From: Pholiota molesta
Lineage: Eukaryota; Basidiomycota; Agaricomycetes; Agaricales; Strophariaceae
Length of the DNA: 64,000 nucleotides
Assembly (NCBI GenBank): GCA_014925825.1
Contig: JACGCK010000007.1
Coordinates: forward strand, 124,001-188,000
Direction: 5' to 3'
The notes under the pieces were generated by a model. It was not told where the DNA came from, made no database searches, and saw only the letters and a list, made by a program, of their open reading frames with translations. The translations under genes were made by a program, and so were the position numbers. How positions within the stretch are numbered: the first letter of the stretch is position 1; every line of letters starts with the position of its first letter. Shown one piece after another: positions 12,795 through 23,427 of the stretch.

Positions 12795-13250
12795 ATGCTC
12801 AACGTATCCAGAATTTGCATCGCGCTCAGGACGAGCCACACCGCATTTGCGACGCGGCTAGCCGCACAGGGGCGTTCCACCGCGTCCATCAACCGACCCA
12901 TGCACAGCATGGGTCTGCACACCTCGTCTGCAGTGAAGAGCGAGAAGCTCAACCACACCACCGACACCTACCAGAAGGAAGTCGACACGACGCCCCCGGC
13001 AGACAACACGGTGCACCGCGTCGATCCCGACTCGGATTGTGTGCAGAAGCCGCACGAGGCACCCTCAGGGTACAGCCGCGCCGGGGTGGCCTACGAGGAG
13101 TATAGGCACGTCGACAGGAAGCAGCCGTATGCGCCTGAAGGCGGTCCCCAGGGAACTTACGGAGCGAGACCTGAAATGGCGGGCCAGAAGGCTGAAACTA
13201 GTAGCCCAGGCGAGGGCCCAAATGGGAAATCGAGTAAGGGAAGACAATGA
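12795..13250 (+). CDS. Small conserved fungal protein, probably mitochondrial
   Basis: A single-exon frame of 151 residues. The first ~45 residues are rich in Arg, Ser and Ala and poor in acids, ending in MHSMGLHTSSAVKS, which looks like a cleavable mitochondrial presequence. The rest is polar: DTYQKEVDTTPPADNTVHRV, then PHEAPSGYSRAGVAYEEYRH, and a low-complexity Gly/Ser/Pro tail. This resembles a short family I have seen in many fungi without assigned function. I chose the Met at 12795 because upstream in-frame sequence is not conserved in character. A GTAAGT donor at 13257, just after the stop, may mark a 3'-UTR intron ending near 13327. Confidence 0.65.
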   Translation: MLNVSRICIALRTSHTAFATRLAAQGRSTASINRPMHSMGLHTSSAVKSEKLNHTTDTYQKEVDTTPPADNTVHRVDPDSDCVQKPHEAPSGYSRAGVAYEEYRHVDRKQPYAPEGGPQGTYGARPEMAGQKAETSSPGEGPNGKSSKGRQ

Positions 13251-14429
13251 GACGAAGGTAAGTATATCTGGTTTTTGCATTTGGCCTTATGATTCTCTAG
13301 TCCTAATTAGCTTCACATTCCCTATAGACAGCGCCAACATGCATTGTACTGCCTAAATTAAATGTCCATGCGACATCCCCAATTGTAACAAATAAATTGC
13401 TGTCAATGTTTTTATATGTCGAATTGCTCCCTCTATCGGAGCGCTATTTCTGTCTGGCGAACTCTTATAGGTAATGGCATCATTTGTCCGCAACGCCCTG
13501 AATCAATAATTATTCGGCATCTTCCTGAAGGGCTACTTATTCTACCTGCTCTGATGATTCGCGTATACGCTTGAAGATCAAATCATATTCGTCTCCAAAA
13601 TGTCCCATCGATCACTTTTGGAGTGCTAAAGTGCGCAAGGTTGTTATCGTGAGTGTCTACTGCGTTTTATCGCGGGCATGGGTGAACTTCGTGCGGCTCG
13701 AAGCATGAATCCAACGAGTGGTGGCAGAAATTGCTTGCTTTCTACCAGGCTCTAGGCGGACGCTGGATTAAGACCGATATTCGATCTGCCGGCTTGCCTG
13801 GAAGTCAGCTTGTTGCCGACCTTTCTCATGGAATCGTCCACCGGAATATCGCGGCCTCCCTGGCTCATGGACCCACTACCACGCCAATAGCGCCCTTAAT
13901 CGCAGGTGGGGTCGTTAACTAGGTCGACAATTTGAGCTGACGGTGGCGGCGCTCTTGTGCGGAACAGTGGCTGCTGATAAGTGTGAGTGGGGTGGGTGCG
14001 AGGGCAGCTACACATGGATTGGCACATACCCTATAGACAGCGCGGCGTGCGTTGTAACGATTTGGATCTTGTGGTAGGCGAACGGGCGAGCGAGCAGTTC
14101 TGAACGGCACGGCCAGGTCACCCTTGCGCTTGCTAGGGCCACACCCAAATTGGGGGTGCGAACATGGTCAATCGCCCAGAAGAAATGGCGCCTTGCCTGG
14201 ATAAGTCCACATAATATTTTCAGAATACGTAGAAAATATATCGTCCTAATCAACGGCCCGAATTTCGTGGCCTTCTGGCCTTCTATGCGTTGCATGAGTT
14301 GAAAAATCTTCATGGCCGCTCGGCAGCAGTTGCTTGTTGGTTCAACATACCCAAAACGGGTGGTCCACCTCTTTTTTCACTACTTCGAACCAGCCAGCCA
14401 TCTCACTGTCCCTCCCCCCCTCCTCAAAA
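13251..14429. other. Intergenic, no gene seen
   Basis: Contains the likely 3' UTR of the mitochondrial protein gene. Otherwise only a 63-codon frame at 13731-13922 without recognisable domain or splice partner. Confidence 0.4.
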
Positions 14430-16005
14430 ATGTCAGACGCTGTTCTTTTTTCCTCGCCGCCGAGCGTCGAGTTTCCCCTACCGTTCGACATCGCGTCTCT
14501 CATAGTCACGCAGTATATCCACGACCAGACCACCAAGCCGACGAGTTCACCAACCTAGACGCCCTCAGCAGGGCAAATCAATTCCTCAGAAACATCTCTC
14601 TACCGCTACTATATCAACGGCTCGAGGTCAACGTACAACGCCGAGGATTTCAGAGACGCATGAATAAATTCATCGCCCTTCTCCGCACGAACCCTCTGCT
14701 CGCGACCTTCATTCGCGTGCTCATCATCACGGACAACACCATCCAGTTCGCACACCGAAACGAAACCCAACTTAGACTCAACCAGACGGCGTCAGGGCGG
14801 TGGCTGTCGCGCTGGGACATGCTGGAGGACGCGAGGTATCGGGTGTTCTCCGACGAACAGGGCATGGGTCAACAACTTGCTGACGCCGTGAGGACGATGG
14901 ACACCTTACGGACGGTGATCATTTCCTTTGTCTACACACCGGTTGAGTGGACATCCCTGTCGAGCCACTTTCGTAGCGGATTCCAGCATGCCATCGTTCA
15001 ACAGGAAGATCTGAAAATCTCTATATTCAGGGAGTCAACAACGTGCCACGGAGACTACTGGAGAGGTTCCCTGCCCTAGGGCGCTTGGATTTGGTCGACG
15101 CTAGTGTCGACGCGGTCTCTGATCCAGTCGATCGTCTCGACGACACACCGGAGGTCGCCCATAGCCAGAACCGGCACGCCAGACTATCCGCCCTAGGACT
15201 CCGCAACGTTCCCGCTACAGGGGCCCTGTCTCTTCTGCAATTCTGGAAAGAAGACGCGGTACGTACGCACCATGGCGTAGACATGTCCTCTCCACGGGCG
15301 ATCGACATCTTCTTCGGCGACGCTAAAGAATGCGCGGTGCCGCGGCAGGCGCTCCTCCACGCGTCGCGCAGCCTCAAGACGCTGCAGCTCCACGCCCTGG
15401 CGCTGGGCCTCGATAACAAGACGATCCTGCGCGCTGAGCACACAGGGTTCCCGATGGAGCACCCCGCCGAGTCGGGCGGGCACGAGTCGTTCTCCGACTG
15501 GTTCCGGTTCGCCTCGCTCGCGCTCGTTCGCCCTGGCGATCTCGCAGGCCTGGTGGCGCTGGAGGAGCTTTCGGTGCAGGTCTCGCACTGGCCTGATAGG
15601 GTAGGGCCGAACGGGGAGCTCCAGTGGGCCTTGAAGCTCGTGCAGCGCGTGCCGACGACGCATCTGCGGGCGTTGACTGTCAGAGTCAATGTTGGGAGTT
15701 ACCTGGGGAGCGATAACGCCGCGCTGGAGGACTTTGCCGCCACCATCGCGCCGCTCTGGAGTCCCTGGGGTGAAGAGCTCCGAGATGCGAAGTGGAGCGG
15801 ACTGGAATCGGTTGTGCTCGAGCTCCTGGGGCCCATTGACATCGTCGCGTACGACTTTCGGCGCGTGGCGTTGCGGCTGTTGAAAAGCATATCAATGCAA
15901 TTTCCAAGAGTAGTCTTCAGGAGAAGGAAAACGCGTTTTCAATTGCGTTATCTTTTGCGTACTGAAGACGGTGTGGAACTGTTTACAGAGATCGAGAATC
16001 CTTAG
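14430..16005 (+). CDS. F-box-like protein, two apparent one-base gaps
   Basis: The start at 14430 opens with a short linker and an F-box-like helix (LPFDIASLIVTQYI). NLDALSRANQFLRNISLPLL follows, the usual basidiomycete arrangement of an F-box followed by leucine-rich helices. The body (~520 residues if joined) has Leu-rich segments such as LLERFPALGRLDLVDAS and LVALEELSVQVSHWP. The frame changes near 14545 and again between 15010 and 15030; each needs one missing base and no stop codon interrupts the joined frames elsewhere. F-box proteins act as substrate adaptors of SCF ubiquitin ligases and are numerous in mushroom genomes. Target unknown. A plain LRR protein without F-box function is the alternative. 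Confidence 0.6.
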
Positions 16006-16374
16006 CGGTTTGTACTCACCCTTCTAGCAGTGTCCAAGATACTTAGACGTGCCTAAGGGATATTCCTTGTAATACTTGGTTGGACTTGTTCGTAATAGTG
16101 GTGAACGTGCCGTTGTGGATTGCAATTATTGTGTTGGTTGTACTGCCGGACTGACTGTGCAGTGAGAGATGAATTTGGGTATCCGTTGTAAACAACCTCT
16201 GATTTGTCGGATCCAGCAAGCCGTGAAGACGATTATTCTGTTTCTGTAAACAAATCGAACACCAGCCAGGCATTGTTGAAGCACTGGGCATAGGGCAAGG
16301 TGGGGAAAGTGGCGGTTGGCGGCGGGTTGGCGGCGGGGTACGACGGTGAAGCGGTCCGGTTTCAGAGGATAAAG
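16006..16374. other. Intergenic upstream of P1
   Basis: No gene seen. The right part leads into the P1 promoter. Confidence 0.4.
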
Positions 16375-16403
16375 TCATCACGTGCTAAAGTGTCACAAAG
16401 TTG
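16375..16403 (+). promoter_or_regulatory. P1 copy of shared upstream CACGTG motif
   Basis: TCACGTGCTAAAG followed by TGTCACAAAG, about 215 bp before the P1 ATG. It is the most diverged of the four copies found upstream of P1, P2, P4 and P5. Confidence 0.55.
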
Positions 16404-16591
16404 TTCGTCGACGCTCGGCGGCGGGCGCAAATGCTTCTTCCACCTCTCGCTCACCGCAACTTCTTTCCCTTTCCCATCTCGAGACCATCCACGACAACTG
16501 AAACTGGCCTGGACGCATAGTTAGGGTACACCCACTTGCAGTCGATAATTCCATTCCACTGACTTCATTTGGCACAGACGCATCAGAAGCT

Positions 16592-17767
16592 ATGCTTAGC
16601 CTGCAGCTATCGCGTTCTCGCCTCTGTCGGTCCTTCCGCCAGCTCGATCTTTGTCCCGTTCCACGTTTAAACTCGTGGTGTTCTATACCATGCGCACGTA
16701 CTGTACGGGTATCCACATGCACCATAGGAAAGCGGATGATTGCGGTGCGTTTCTACTGCAAATTCAGAGCATACTCCAGTTCGTTGATTCGACCGAAGAC
16801 TTCGACAGAGCCGACCGGCAAAAAAACCTCTCACATTCCTGCTTCATTCAGGCTGCGCACTTTACGACCTGAACGCTTGTCAGTAGTGGGCCAAGAGGTT
16901 GTTGATTTGTCGGGGAAGGGGTGGCCAGTCATGCGCACTGTCATCGACGGATGTCTGCTGCCATGTCCATACAAAAGGGAATTTCGGAATGGTCGCCATC
17001 ACACTTGGCGCTATCCTGAGAATACAAGAGGGTTCTTCTATTATCATGCCTCCACTGACGGGCCCGGATTCGACGCAGGTGTGCGCTTCAGGATCTGCGA
17101 TAGCGCGGGGGCGTTCGCGCACGGTCGGGACTTGCTCTATCCCAGGGGGGACGTATGGGGCCCGAAAATTCTGGAACTCGTCAAACATAAATTATACAAC
17201 GGATTTCTGGCGTTTGCACGCGCCGAAAATTTGATTGACGAGGCGCTCGTCAACGACATCAACAGATTGGACATCGCAAAGACTATGCGCACACATAACT
17301 ATTCCCTCTCAGACCCATTCCTCCTCAACCTCGCACATTCGATAGAACGACTGACTTTTATCACGCGCGCAAAGCTGGTTCGGCTCAACTTCCCGGCGGA
17401 ACTATTCCACGTTCGCACCGGTCCCTCTCGCTCCTCTCCGTTGACTGGTCAGGCATTTTCATTCTTGGATTCTCGCTCAAGTGCTGATTCGCTTTCTGTA
17501 GGACTTATCAAGGTCCAGTTCGAACTGTCCGATCTTCCGGAACACAAGGAGCTCGGGCCCACGCTTGTCGTACGCGTTCTCGATGTCGTGGAACCTATTT
17601 ATCTTGATCCACTCTACCACGGGAACACGATGCCGCCAGTGCCTATCGCAGGAAAGCTGTTGCATCGGAACACGTACGGGCGGAAGACACGCGCTGTGCA
17701 CATCCCGCTGAAGGACCAGCCCATGGCCGACGACCTGCTAGAACTTATGAAGGCCGCATGGCCGTGA
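16592..17767 (+). CDS. Orphan family member P1
   Basis: I do not recognise the family. Exons 16592-16744, 16799-17447 and 17502-17767 give 355 residues. Both introns are 54 nt, so the gene also reads open unspliced; paralogues whose intron 1 is 55 or 56 nt prove it must be spliced. Exon 1 encodes a basic presequence-like start (MLSLQLSRSRLCRSFRQLDL). Conserved blocks in exon 2 are LRTLRPERLSVVGQEVVDLS, TRGFFYYHASTDGPGFDAGV, RFRICDSAGAFAHGRDLLYP and VWGPKILELVKHK, ending in PLTG. Exon 3 has IKVQFELSDLPEHKELGPTL, VVRVLDVV and an IPLK..PMADDLLELMKAAW terminus. Mitochondrial targeting is an inference from exon 1. P1 is intact and convergent with P2. Confidence 0.8.
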   Translation: MLSLQLSRSRLCRSFRQLDLCPVPRLNSWCSIPCARTVRVSTCTIGKRMIAVRFYCKFRAYSSSLIRPKTSTEPTGKKTSHIPASFRLRTLRPERLSVVGQEVVDLSGKGWPVMRTVIDGCLLPCPYKREFRNGRHHTWRYPENTRGFFYYHASTDGPGFDAGVRFRICDSAGAFAHGRDLLYPRGDVWGPKILELVKHKLYNGFLAFARAENLIDEALVNDINRLDIAKTMRTHNYSLSDPFLLNLAHSIERLTFITRAKLVRLNFPAELFHVRTGPSRSSPLTGQAFSFLDSRSSADSLSVGLIKVQFELSDLPEHKELGPTLVVRVLDVVEPIYLDPLYHGNTMPPVPIAGKLLHRNTYGRKTRAVHIPLKDQPMADDLLELMKAAWP

Positions 17768-18379
17768 TGAAGTGTGGGGGCATTTCGACACCGGAGTCGA
17801 CAGGCACGACGTGTCCACCTCCATACATCGACCTGCGCGGATACGCAAATAGAATGGACGATCGACCAGCCGCCGCGTTCCGCGTGGACGGCAAACACAT
17901 TGGTAATCGCCTAGCGCCTTGTTTTTGTGTTGGGGTGGTGAGTTGGTAGTTCAGAGGGGACCGTCGTCTGCTGAATTTGTGCGGACAATAGGGGAGGGAC
18001 GTGGATGTGGCGGTTTAGACAGGCGGCCCTGTAGCGGGCGAAGGAGCGCGAGGAGAAAGCGCGTCGTTTCTTTAGGTTCTAGGTCGCTCCAGCTGGACGT
18101 AACCAGCTGGAAGGTTTCATCACAGTATACAGTACAGTCGTTTCATTGACAATGCAAATGGGATGGGGCTCTGATATCTAAAAAAACTCGTCCATGATGA
18201 AAACAAATTGGGGTCTCTATGTTAGATTCCGCACTCGAATGGTACATCTGGACTCTGGGAGAGGAGACCATCCAGTCATTTAACTTTATAAAAGGACGAA
18301 AGGCATGTTTACTTTCCATCTTGGACCGCAAATACTCCAAAAATTGGGAATTGGGTGGTGTTTTAGGATATCCTCGTAT

Positions 18380-18860
18380 TCAGTTATTCATTATCGGGAA
18401 CAAAACTTCAAATGCGATATATATATGAAATACATATGAATACCGTGGGATGTTATAGTGAGCACCGAGAGACTGTCTGCCATCGATCGAGCAGGTGGTG
18501 AGGCGGTGCGCGCGGAGTATGAGGATGACGCGGACCTCTTCGCACCAGCATGAATAAAATCTACAACACGAATTGGAAGGCGTTTGACAAGCACATACAC
18601 ACAAAACACATAAACTGCATCCGAAAATAATGGACCAGGCAACTCAATCGAGTTTCCAATATGGTTTAGCATACCCATTTCGTTCAAGAGGCAACGCGCG
18701 CGCGGAGGACGCCGCCAATCTCTCATGGAGATCGTCAACATCGGCTCGTTCGTCCTCGCGACCCATCCTACTATCTCCAGGGATTTGAGTCACATAACGG
18801 GGGTTCAACTCCCTAAGCATGCGCGGAGCGTAGCCGTATCTAAAACCAGCCGACATTCGA
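18380..18860 (+). pseudogene. HET-domain gene remnant between P1 and P2
   Basis: Around 18530-18600 the plus strand reads as decayed HET-domain sequence: a degenerate LLAPAH-type motif followed by a NTNWKAFDKH-like stretch, with stops. The neighbouring part (18640-18860, read on minus) is clearly similar to 51,900-52,080 downstream of P4 (PGDSRMG.EDERA). The remnant lies antisense to and downstream of P2, exactly as the piece at 52,003 lies relative to P4, so it was probably copied together with the P genes. Confidence 0.5.
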
Positions 18861-18910
18861 CCAGCAATGTGTGGTACCAGGTAGCTTGAATGATCATTGC
18901 ACGCGCTTCA

Positions 18911-20075
18911 TCACGCCCAAGTGGTCTTCGCGAGCGCAATGAGGTCCTCCGCCATCGGCTGGAGCTTCAGCGGGATGGCCAGTGCGCAGATCCGTCCGTG
19001 ACGCTTCCGCTGTAAGAGAGTGCCAGGGACAGGCACAGGGGTACCCCTTCGTAGCGCGGATGCGCAGCAATGGGGTCAACGACATCGAGCACACGGACAA
19101 CGAGTGTAGGCCCGAGCTTTTTGTGTTCCGGGAGATTGGAGAGTTCAAACTGGACCTTGATGGTGCCTACAGAGAGCAGGATCAGCACTAGAGCGCGGAC
19201 GTGAGAGTGGAATGCCTGACAAGTCAGTGGATGGAAGTTACCACCAGTTGCCGCCGCGAATGCTTTCCGCGGAAAGAGCAGCCGGACCACCTTCGCGCGT
19301 GTAACGTAGATAAAATGACACTTTTGTTGGGCGAGATCTAAATAAAATGAGTCCGACAGGTGGACTCGGTATGGTCCCACTCTTCTCGAGATGTCCAATT
19401 TGTCGATATCAGCAATGAGGGCCTCGCTGATCAGCTGCTCCGCTTGGGAGAGCGCCAGCAAGGCTTTAAGTTTATCATGTTTGACCAGCTCCAGCACCTG
19501 CGGGCCCCACACGTCGCCATGCGTGCCCAGCAGGTCTCGGCCACTCTCGAACTCCGCCGCGCTCTCGCAAATCCGGAAACGCACCCCCGCATAGAGTGCG
19601 GGCCCCTCTGCGGGACTATAGTAGTAAAAGACGCCTTTTGTGCCCTCAGGAAAAGGTGTCTGAATACGGCGGCCTCCCGGATATTCGCATTCATACAAAC
19701 AGCGCAGCTGGGGTCCGTCGATGAGGTTGGGCACGCCGGGCTTTGCCTTCCCCGACAGATCGATCGTCTCCTGGCCCACTGCCTCCAGGCGCTCGGGGCG
19801 GAGCGTGCGCAGCCTGAAGACAGACGAGATATGCGGGCGTCGCATGACGGGTTTCACATTCGACGTCTGGGGGAAAATCAACGGACTGTGCCGCAAACGC
19901 TTTACGCGTAGTAGAAACGCACTGCAAGCATCCGGGATCCTAAGGGTGACATAGGTATCTGTACAGTATGTGCAGATGGTGAGGAGCACCATGAATTCAG
20001 CGCTGGTGCAGGACAGCGATAGAGATCGCGGAAGCGCCGGTAGAGGCGAGAACGCAATCGCTGCAAGCTAAGCAT
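18911..20075 (-). CDS. Orphan family member P2, one apparent missing base near the 3' end
   Basis: Minus-strand exons 19923-20075, 19221-19866 and 18911-19166, with introns of 56 and 54 nt. Intron 1 is needed to join the basic start (MLSLQRLRSRLYRRFRDLYR) to the body, because the two frames differ by two. The body is close to P4: LRTLRPERLEAVGQETIDLS, AEGPALYAGVRFRICESAAE, VWGPQVLELVKH, then PLTC, TIKVQFELSNLPEHKKLGPT and a C-terminus AIPLKLQPMAEDLIALAKTT. The frame breaks once, in the four-C run near 19042, where one more C restores VPVPGTLL. Without it translation would stop early at 18967. The gene is probably intact. Its promoter shares about 230 bp with P4 and P5. Confidence 0.75.
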
Positions 20076-20278
20076 AGTTTCTGCTGCGTTTGGGCCGGGT
20101 GAAGTTCGCTGGGATGAAATTATCAATGGCAGATGGATGTACGCTCACTACTTAACTACGCGTGCTGCGCCCTGGCTAGCTGCGGCTTCGGGATGGGAAA
20201 GAACGTGTGCCCTGGAGACGGTGAGCGGGCGGTGGAGGATTTGTTCAAAGGAACGTCGAACGAGCGTCGAGCTATCAT

Positions 20279-20308
20279 CTTGTGACCGTGATGATTGAGC
20301 ACGTGATT
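20279..20308 (-). promoter_or_regulatory. P2 copy of shared upstream CACGTG motif
   Basis: On the minus strand AATCACGTGCTCA is followed by TCATCACGGTCACAAG, about 233 bp upstream of the P2 ATG. It is nearly identical to the copies before P4 and P5. Confidence 0.65.
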
Positions 20309-20545
20309 TATACTCTTTCATCTTAATTTTAGAGGAATTGAAATCAGAAAAAAGGGATAGTTTTTCACAAGTTTTTCAGATTATTACAAGATCGTTATAT
20401 TACTGTAGCAATGCGCCTCCAACAATCTCCAGCGAACGAAATAGACCAGAAAACGCGCCGGCGCCAATGAGAGCGCCACGCTCGCTTCTGGATAGCGACT
20501 CCTACCCAGAATAGAGGGAGGGAGAAAAGAGGAAAACGCATCGAG

Positions 20546-20800
20546 CTATCCCTGGTTGCCCAGTCCTTTCTCTCCACTGGTCTGTACATGCGGCGCGTCC
20601 TCGTATTGTCTGATATCATTGAAAACTAGATCGCGTAGCACGGGGCAAAGTGGACGGCAGCGATGGGATGTATGGGTGCATCGTGTCAGCACCAGGGATG
20701 AGCAAGAGGCGAGTAGAAAGGCAACGGCTAAACGAATAGGAGCGGCCAATGCCAGAATTATATTGATCGTCCCAGGAGCCAACCGCGCTGAGAAAAACAC
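20546..20800 (-). pseudogene. Possible fragment of a membrane protein gene
   Basis: A minus-strand frame includes a hydrophobic stretch (INIILALAAPIRLAVAFLLA) followed by a polar tail. It could be the last transmembrane helix of a broken fungal membrane protein, but nothing upstream supports a full gene. The rest of the 20,310-20,829 spacer holds nothing I can name. Confidence 0.2.
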
Positions 20801-20829
20801 ACCACGCTTCCGAAGCGGAGAACGTCCTA

Positions 20830-22004
20830 CTAGTACCGTGGCTGCGGAAACGAGCTCTTCACGCGCGACCGCTCCAACAGCTCCAGCAGATCGTCAGCCA
20901 TCTGCTGGTGCTTCAGCGGGATGCGCGTGATCCGTTTCTCGCCCTGCGTCATGCGAAATAAGAGGCTGCCCGGCGTCGGGATCACGACAGCTTTCCCCGT
21001 GTACAGTGGGAACGGGTGATGGGCCGGACGATATTGAGAACCCGCAGGACGAGTGCGGGGCGCAGTTTTTTGTGTTCGATGTAGTGCGATTGTTCGAACC
21101 GGACCCTGATAGCGCCTATCCGGAGGGATGTCAGCGCGATATTCATGGACTGAAATGACGGAAATTCCAACCAGTCAAGGGATATAGCACGGCGCCTTTC
21201 TTCAAGTCGGCGAATGGGGTCGTCGGAAATTCCATTTTGATTACCTTTGCACGTGTAGCGAACAACATCGTGTCCTGCGGGTGTCCGACGTCCAGAGTGA
21301 AAGGTTCGGAGAGGGAATAGTGGTATCTTCCAGATTGTTCGGCAGGTCGAGTTTGTTGATGTCGTTGACGAGCTCCTCGTCAATGAGATTTCGTCACGCA
21401 ACAGCGACAAAAATCCTTGCCCTGCGGAATGTTTGACGAGCTCCGGAAGCTTGTATCCCCATACGTTTCCTGTGGGATCCAGCAAGTCCCGCCCACGATC
21501 GAACTGCGCTGAGCTATCGCAGATCCTAAAACGCACGCCTGCGCAGAGTTCTGGCGCGTCAGGATCATTGTGATAATAAAAGAAACCTTTAGTGTTCTCT
21601 GGAAAGCGTTGAAGTTCGTTATTCTCTCCCTGCTCGTATTGAAACTTCTGCTGCGGCCCGTTGGTAAGAGGGTGTATGGTTATATCGGTCTTCCCAGACA
21701 GGTCGACAAGCTGTTGGCCCGCCGTTGACAGTCGTTCAGGCTCAGAGTATGGAGCTTGTGAACATCATCCTGCGTTTCGCGAGGGATCGTATCTGTGGTG
21801 GTCTAGGGTAGCGTTAACGCAATGATACATCCTGCGCGCTGGGGCTGGAAACACACACACCGTGAGCCTCCTCTCTCCTAAATTCGGCCTACGTCCAGCA
21901 TTTGTGTGTGCTATGGCGCCCGGTGGAGCCAGTCGTAGAGCATGACGAAGGCGGAGTTGGGTAAAGACACGATGGGGGCAGGAACGCGTTAGTGGTCTGA
22001 GCAT
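20830..22004 (-). CDS. Orphan family member P3, diverged, four apparent missing bases
   Basis: The most diverged family member. Exon 1 is 21861-22004 (MLRPLTRSCPHRVFTQLRLR), then an intron of 68 nt, exon 2 21172-21792, a 56-nt intron with the family's PLTG boundary, and exon 3 20830-21115. Conserved blocks remain: LSTAGQQLVDLSGK, TKGFFYYHNDPDAPELCAGV, RFRICDSSAQFDRGRDLLDP, AIRVRFEQSHYIEHKKLRPA and MADDLLELLERSR. The frame breaks four times (near 21740, 21393, 21328 and 21022). Each break is repaired by one added base, and no in-frame stop occurs in the joined reading. It is either an intact gene with sequence errors or a young pseudogene. The end extends about 15 residues beyond other members. 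Confidence 0.6.
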
Positions 22005-22662
22005 GCCTCTGGAAACTGAGGCCCAAGTGTTCAGTGGGATCTTGAAACGGGATGAGAATTTTGAACGAAACGTGATCCCACCTGTTAGGTCACCCACCTC
22101 ATTCGCTGTCTGCCCGATCTCAGGAACCCTTATTTGAAGGTTAACGAAGCGCAAAGTTGTTGAGGGCTATGTCGGTACAATGAAATGGGCAAGACGCGTT
22201 GGATGAAAGTGTACGAATGTGCTGGTGGCGGAAACAAGCAGCCAACAGAAATTTGATCGAGTGATCGCCGGCGTCAAATGCTCGGAGCTTGCGGGCCGCG
22301 CTGCCCTCGTCGCAGTCTGGCGTTTTTCATCATCGCCAGCCGCCTACACCTCCTCGTTCTTCACGATATGGCTCTTCTTGTGAATCATTCATAGTCGTCT
22401 GGCTCCTCTTGCGATCCAACTAACATTCACTGAGCCAGCGCTAAGTTATGCAATGTCATGAGACTTTTTCGACTACAAGCCACTTCTATACTCTCCTATG
22501 ACGTTGTAAATTCGGGAAAGATGCAAGAAAGATGCGTTGTAAAGCCGTTTTATGCACCACCTTAACGATCTCGACTGCTCCTTGAACGACCCCAGGATTC
22601 TCCTCCTCTTGATTCAAAACAACTGCTCAATATTAGACATTACATATCTGGTCATAACAGTG
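22005..22662. other. Intergenic between P3 and Nudix gene
   Basis: No gene seen. It contains the P3 upstream region, in which I do not find the CACGTG motif shared by the other members, and the 3' side of the Nudix gene. Confidence 0.4.
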
Positions 22663-23272
22663 CTACGATTTGCGCTCCTCCTTCAACGCAGCTGATGGAT
22701 CCCGCAAAGTCATGCCTTTTGCCCCTCCTTTGACAATATCAACTGCTTGTTGAACAACCTCGCGATCCTTTTGAAAGTAAGTCGCTCCAAGACAGTGGGT
22801 ATGTCCAAGAAAGCGGACTCGAAGTTCTCATTTTCCATCTGCGATCCCGCAACCTTTTCCGCACCATCTTCTGCCAGCGCGATGTACCAAAAGATCAACT
22901 TCGCGCGGCCTTCGCCCAGATCTCTAATCGTAACCGCGACGGGCTCAGTGATATCGTCCACCACTTCCACGTAATGCGTGTCGTTTATCCCGGGAGCAGG
23001 CGCACGTGTGGCATACGCTGCGGCCAGAGATGGCAGGGATACCCCGTTTCCTCGTACGTCTCCCTTATCGCAGCCTGTTCTATGGTCTCGCCTCGATCTT
23101 TGCGACCCTTCGGGAGGAGCCATTCATCTTCAGTGAGATGATGCAGGATGCAGATCTCCAGAGCACTAGAATCTGGTTCGGCGCTGGGACGCTTTCGGAA
23201 GAGGATGCTTCCCGCTGATATTATGAAGTTTCCGGAGAGATATTGTAGGGTTTGATAGTGCGATAAAGCCAT
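22663..23272 (-). CDS. Nudix hydrolase, two apparent missing bases
   Basis: Intronless minus-strand gene of about 203 residues if two frame breaks are repaired. The Nudix box is complete at residues 56-77: G-x5-E-x7-R-E-x2-E-E-x-G (GRKDRGETIEQAAIRETYEE then TG), preceded by the WLLPKG strand. Nudix enzymes hydrolyse nucleoside diphosphate derivatives (caps, ADP-ribose, diphosphoinositol polyphosphates) using this helix to bind Mg2+. The first break is near 23000, after GYPCHLWPQRM; one added base gives PTRAPAPGIND. The second is the AAAA run near 22778; one more A gives a VVQQAVDIVKGG helix and the stop at 22663. The gene is divergent from the dioxygenase at 23428. Its 5' end was cut and copied with the neighbouring tandem duplication. 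Confidence 0.8.
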
Positions 23273-23427
23273 TGAAAGCTGCTGAGGAGATATCGTAGAT
23301 GAGTGTTATGCAGTCTGAGTGATGACGAACATCAATTCTATTATTATACCCTCGCTAAAGCTTCCTGTCACGTTATGTCGTCGAAATTGCCGTTGACGTC
23401 GCATTAATTGTTCTCTTGCACTCTATC
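23273..23427. promoter_or_regulatory. Divergent promoter region, Nudix / dioxygenase 1
   Basis: 155 bp separate the two start codons. This stretch is also found before dioxygenases 2 and 3, where about 60 bp closer to the Nudix start are deleted, so each dioxygenase copy keeps its proximal promoter. Confidence 0.45.

Noticed and set aside
18790..18830. tRNA-like GGTTCAACTCCC box
   Set aside because: No acceptor, D or anticodon stem could be paired around it; it belongs to the HET-linked repeat sequence.
23416..23427. Upstream start for dioxygenase 1 at a TTG codon
   Set aside because: The ATG at 23,428 is the first in frame and is conserved in all three copies.
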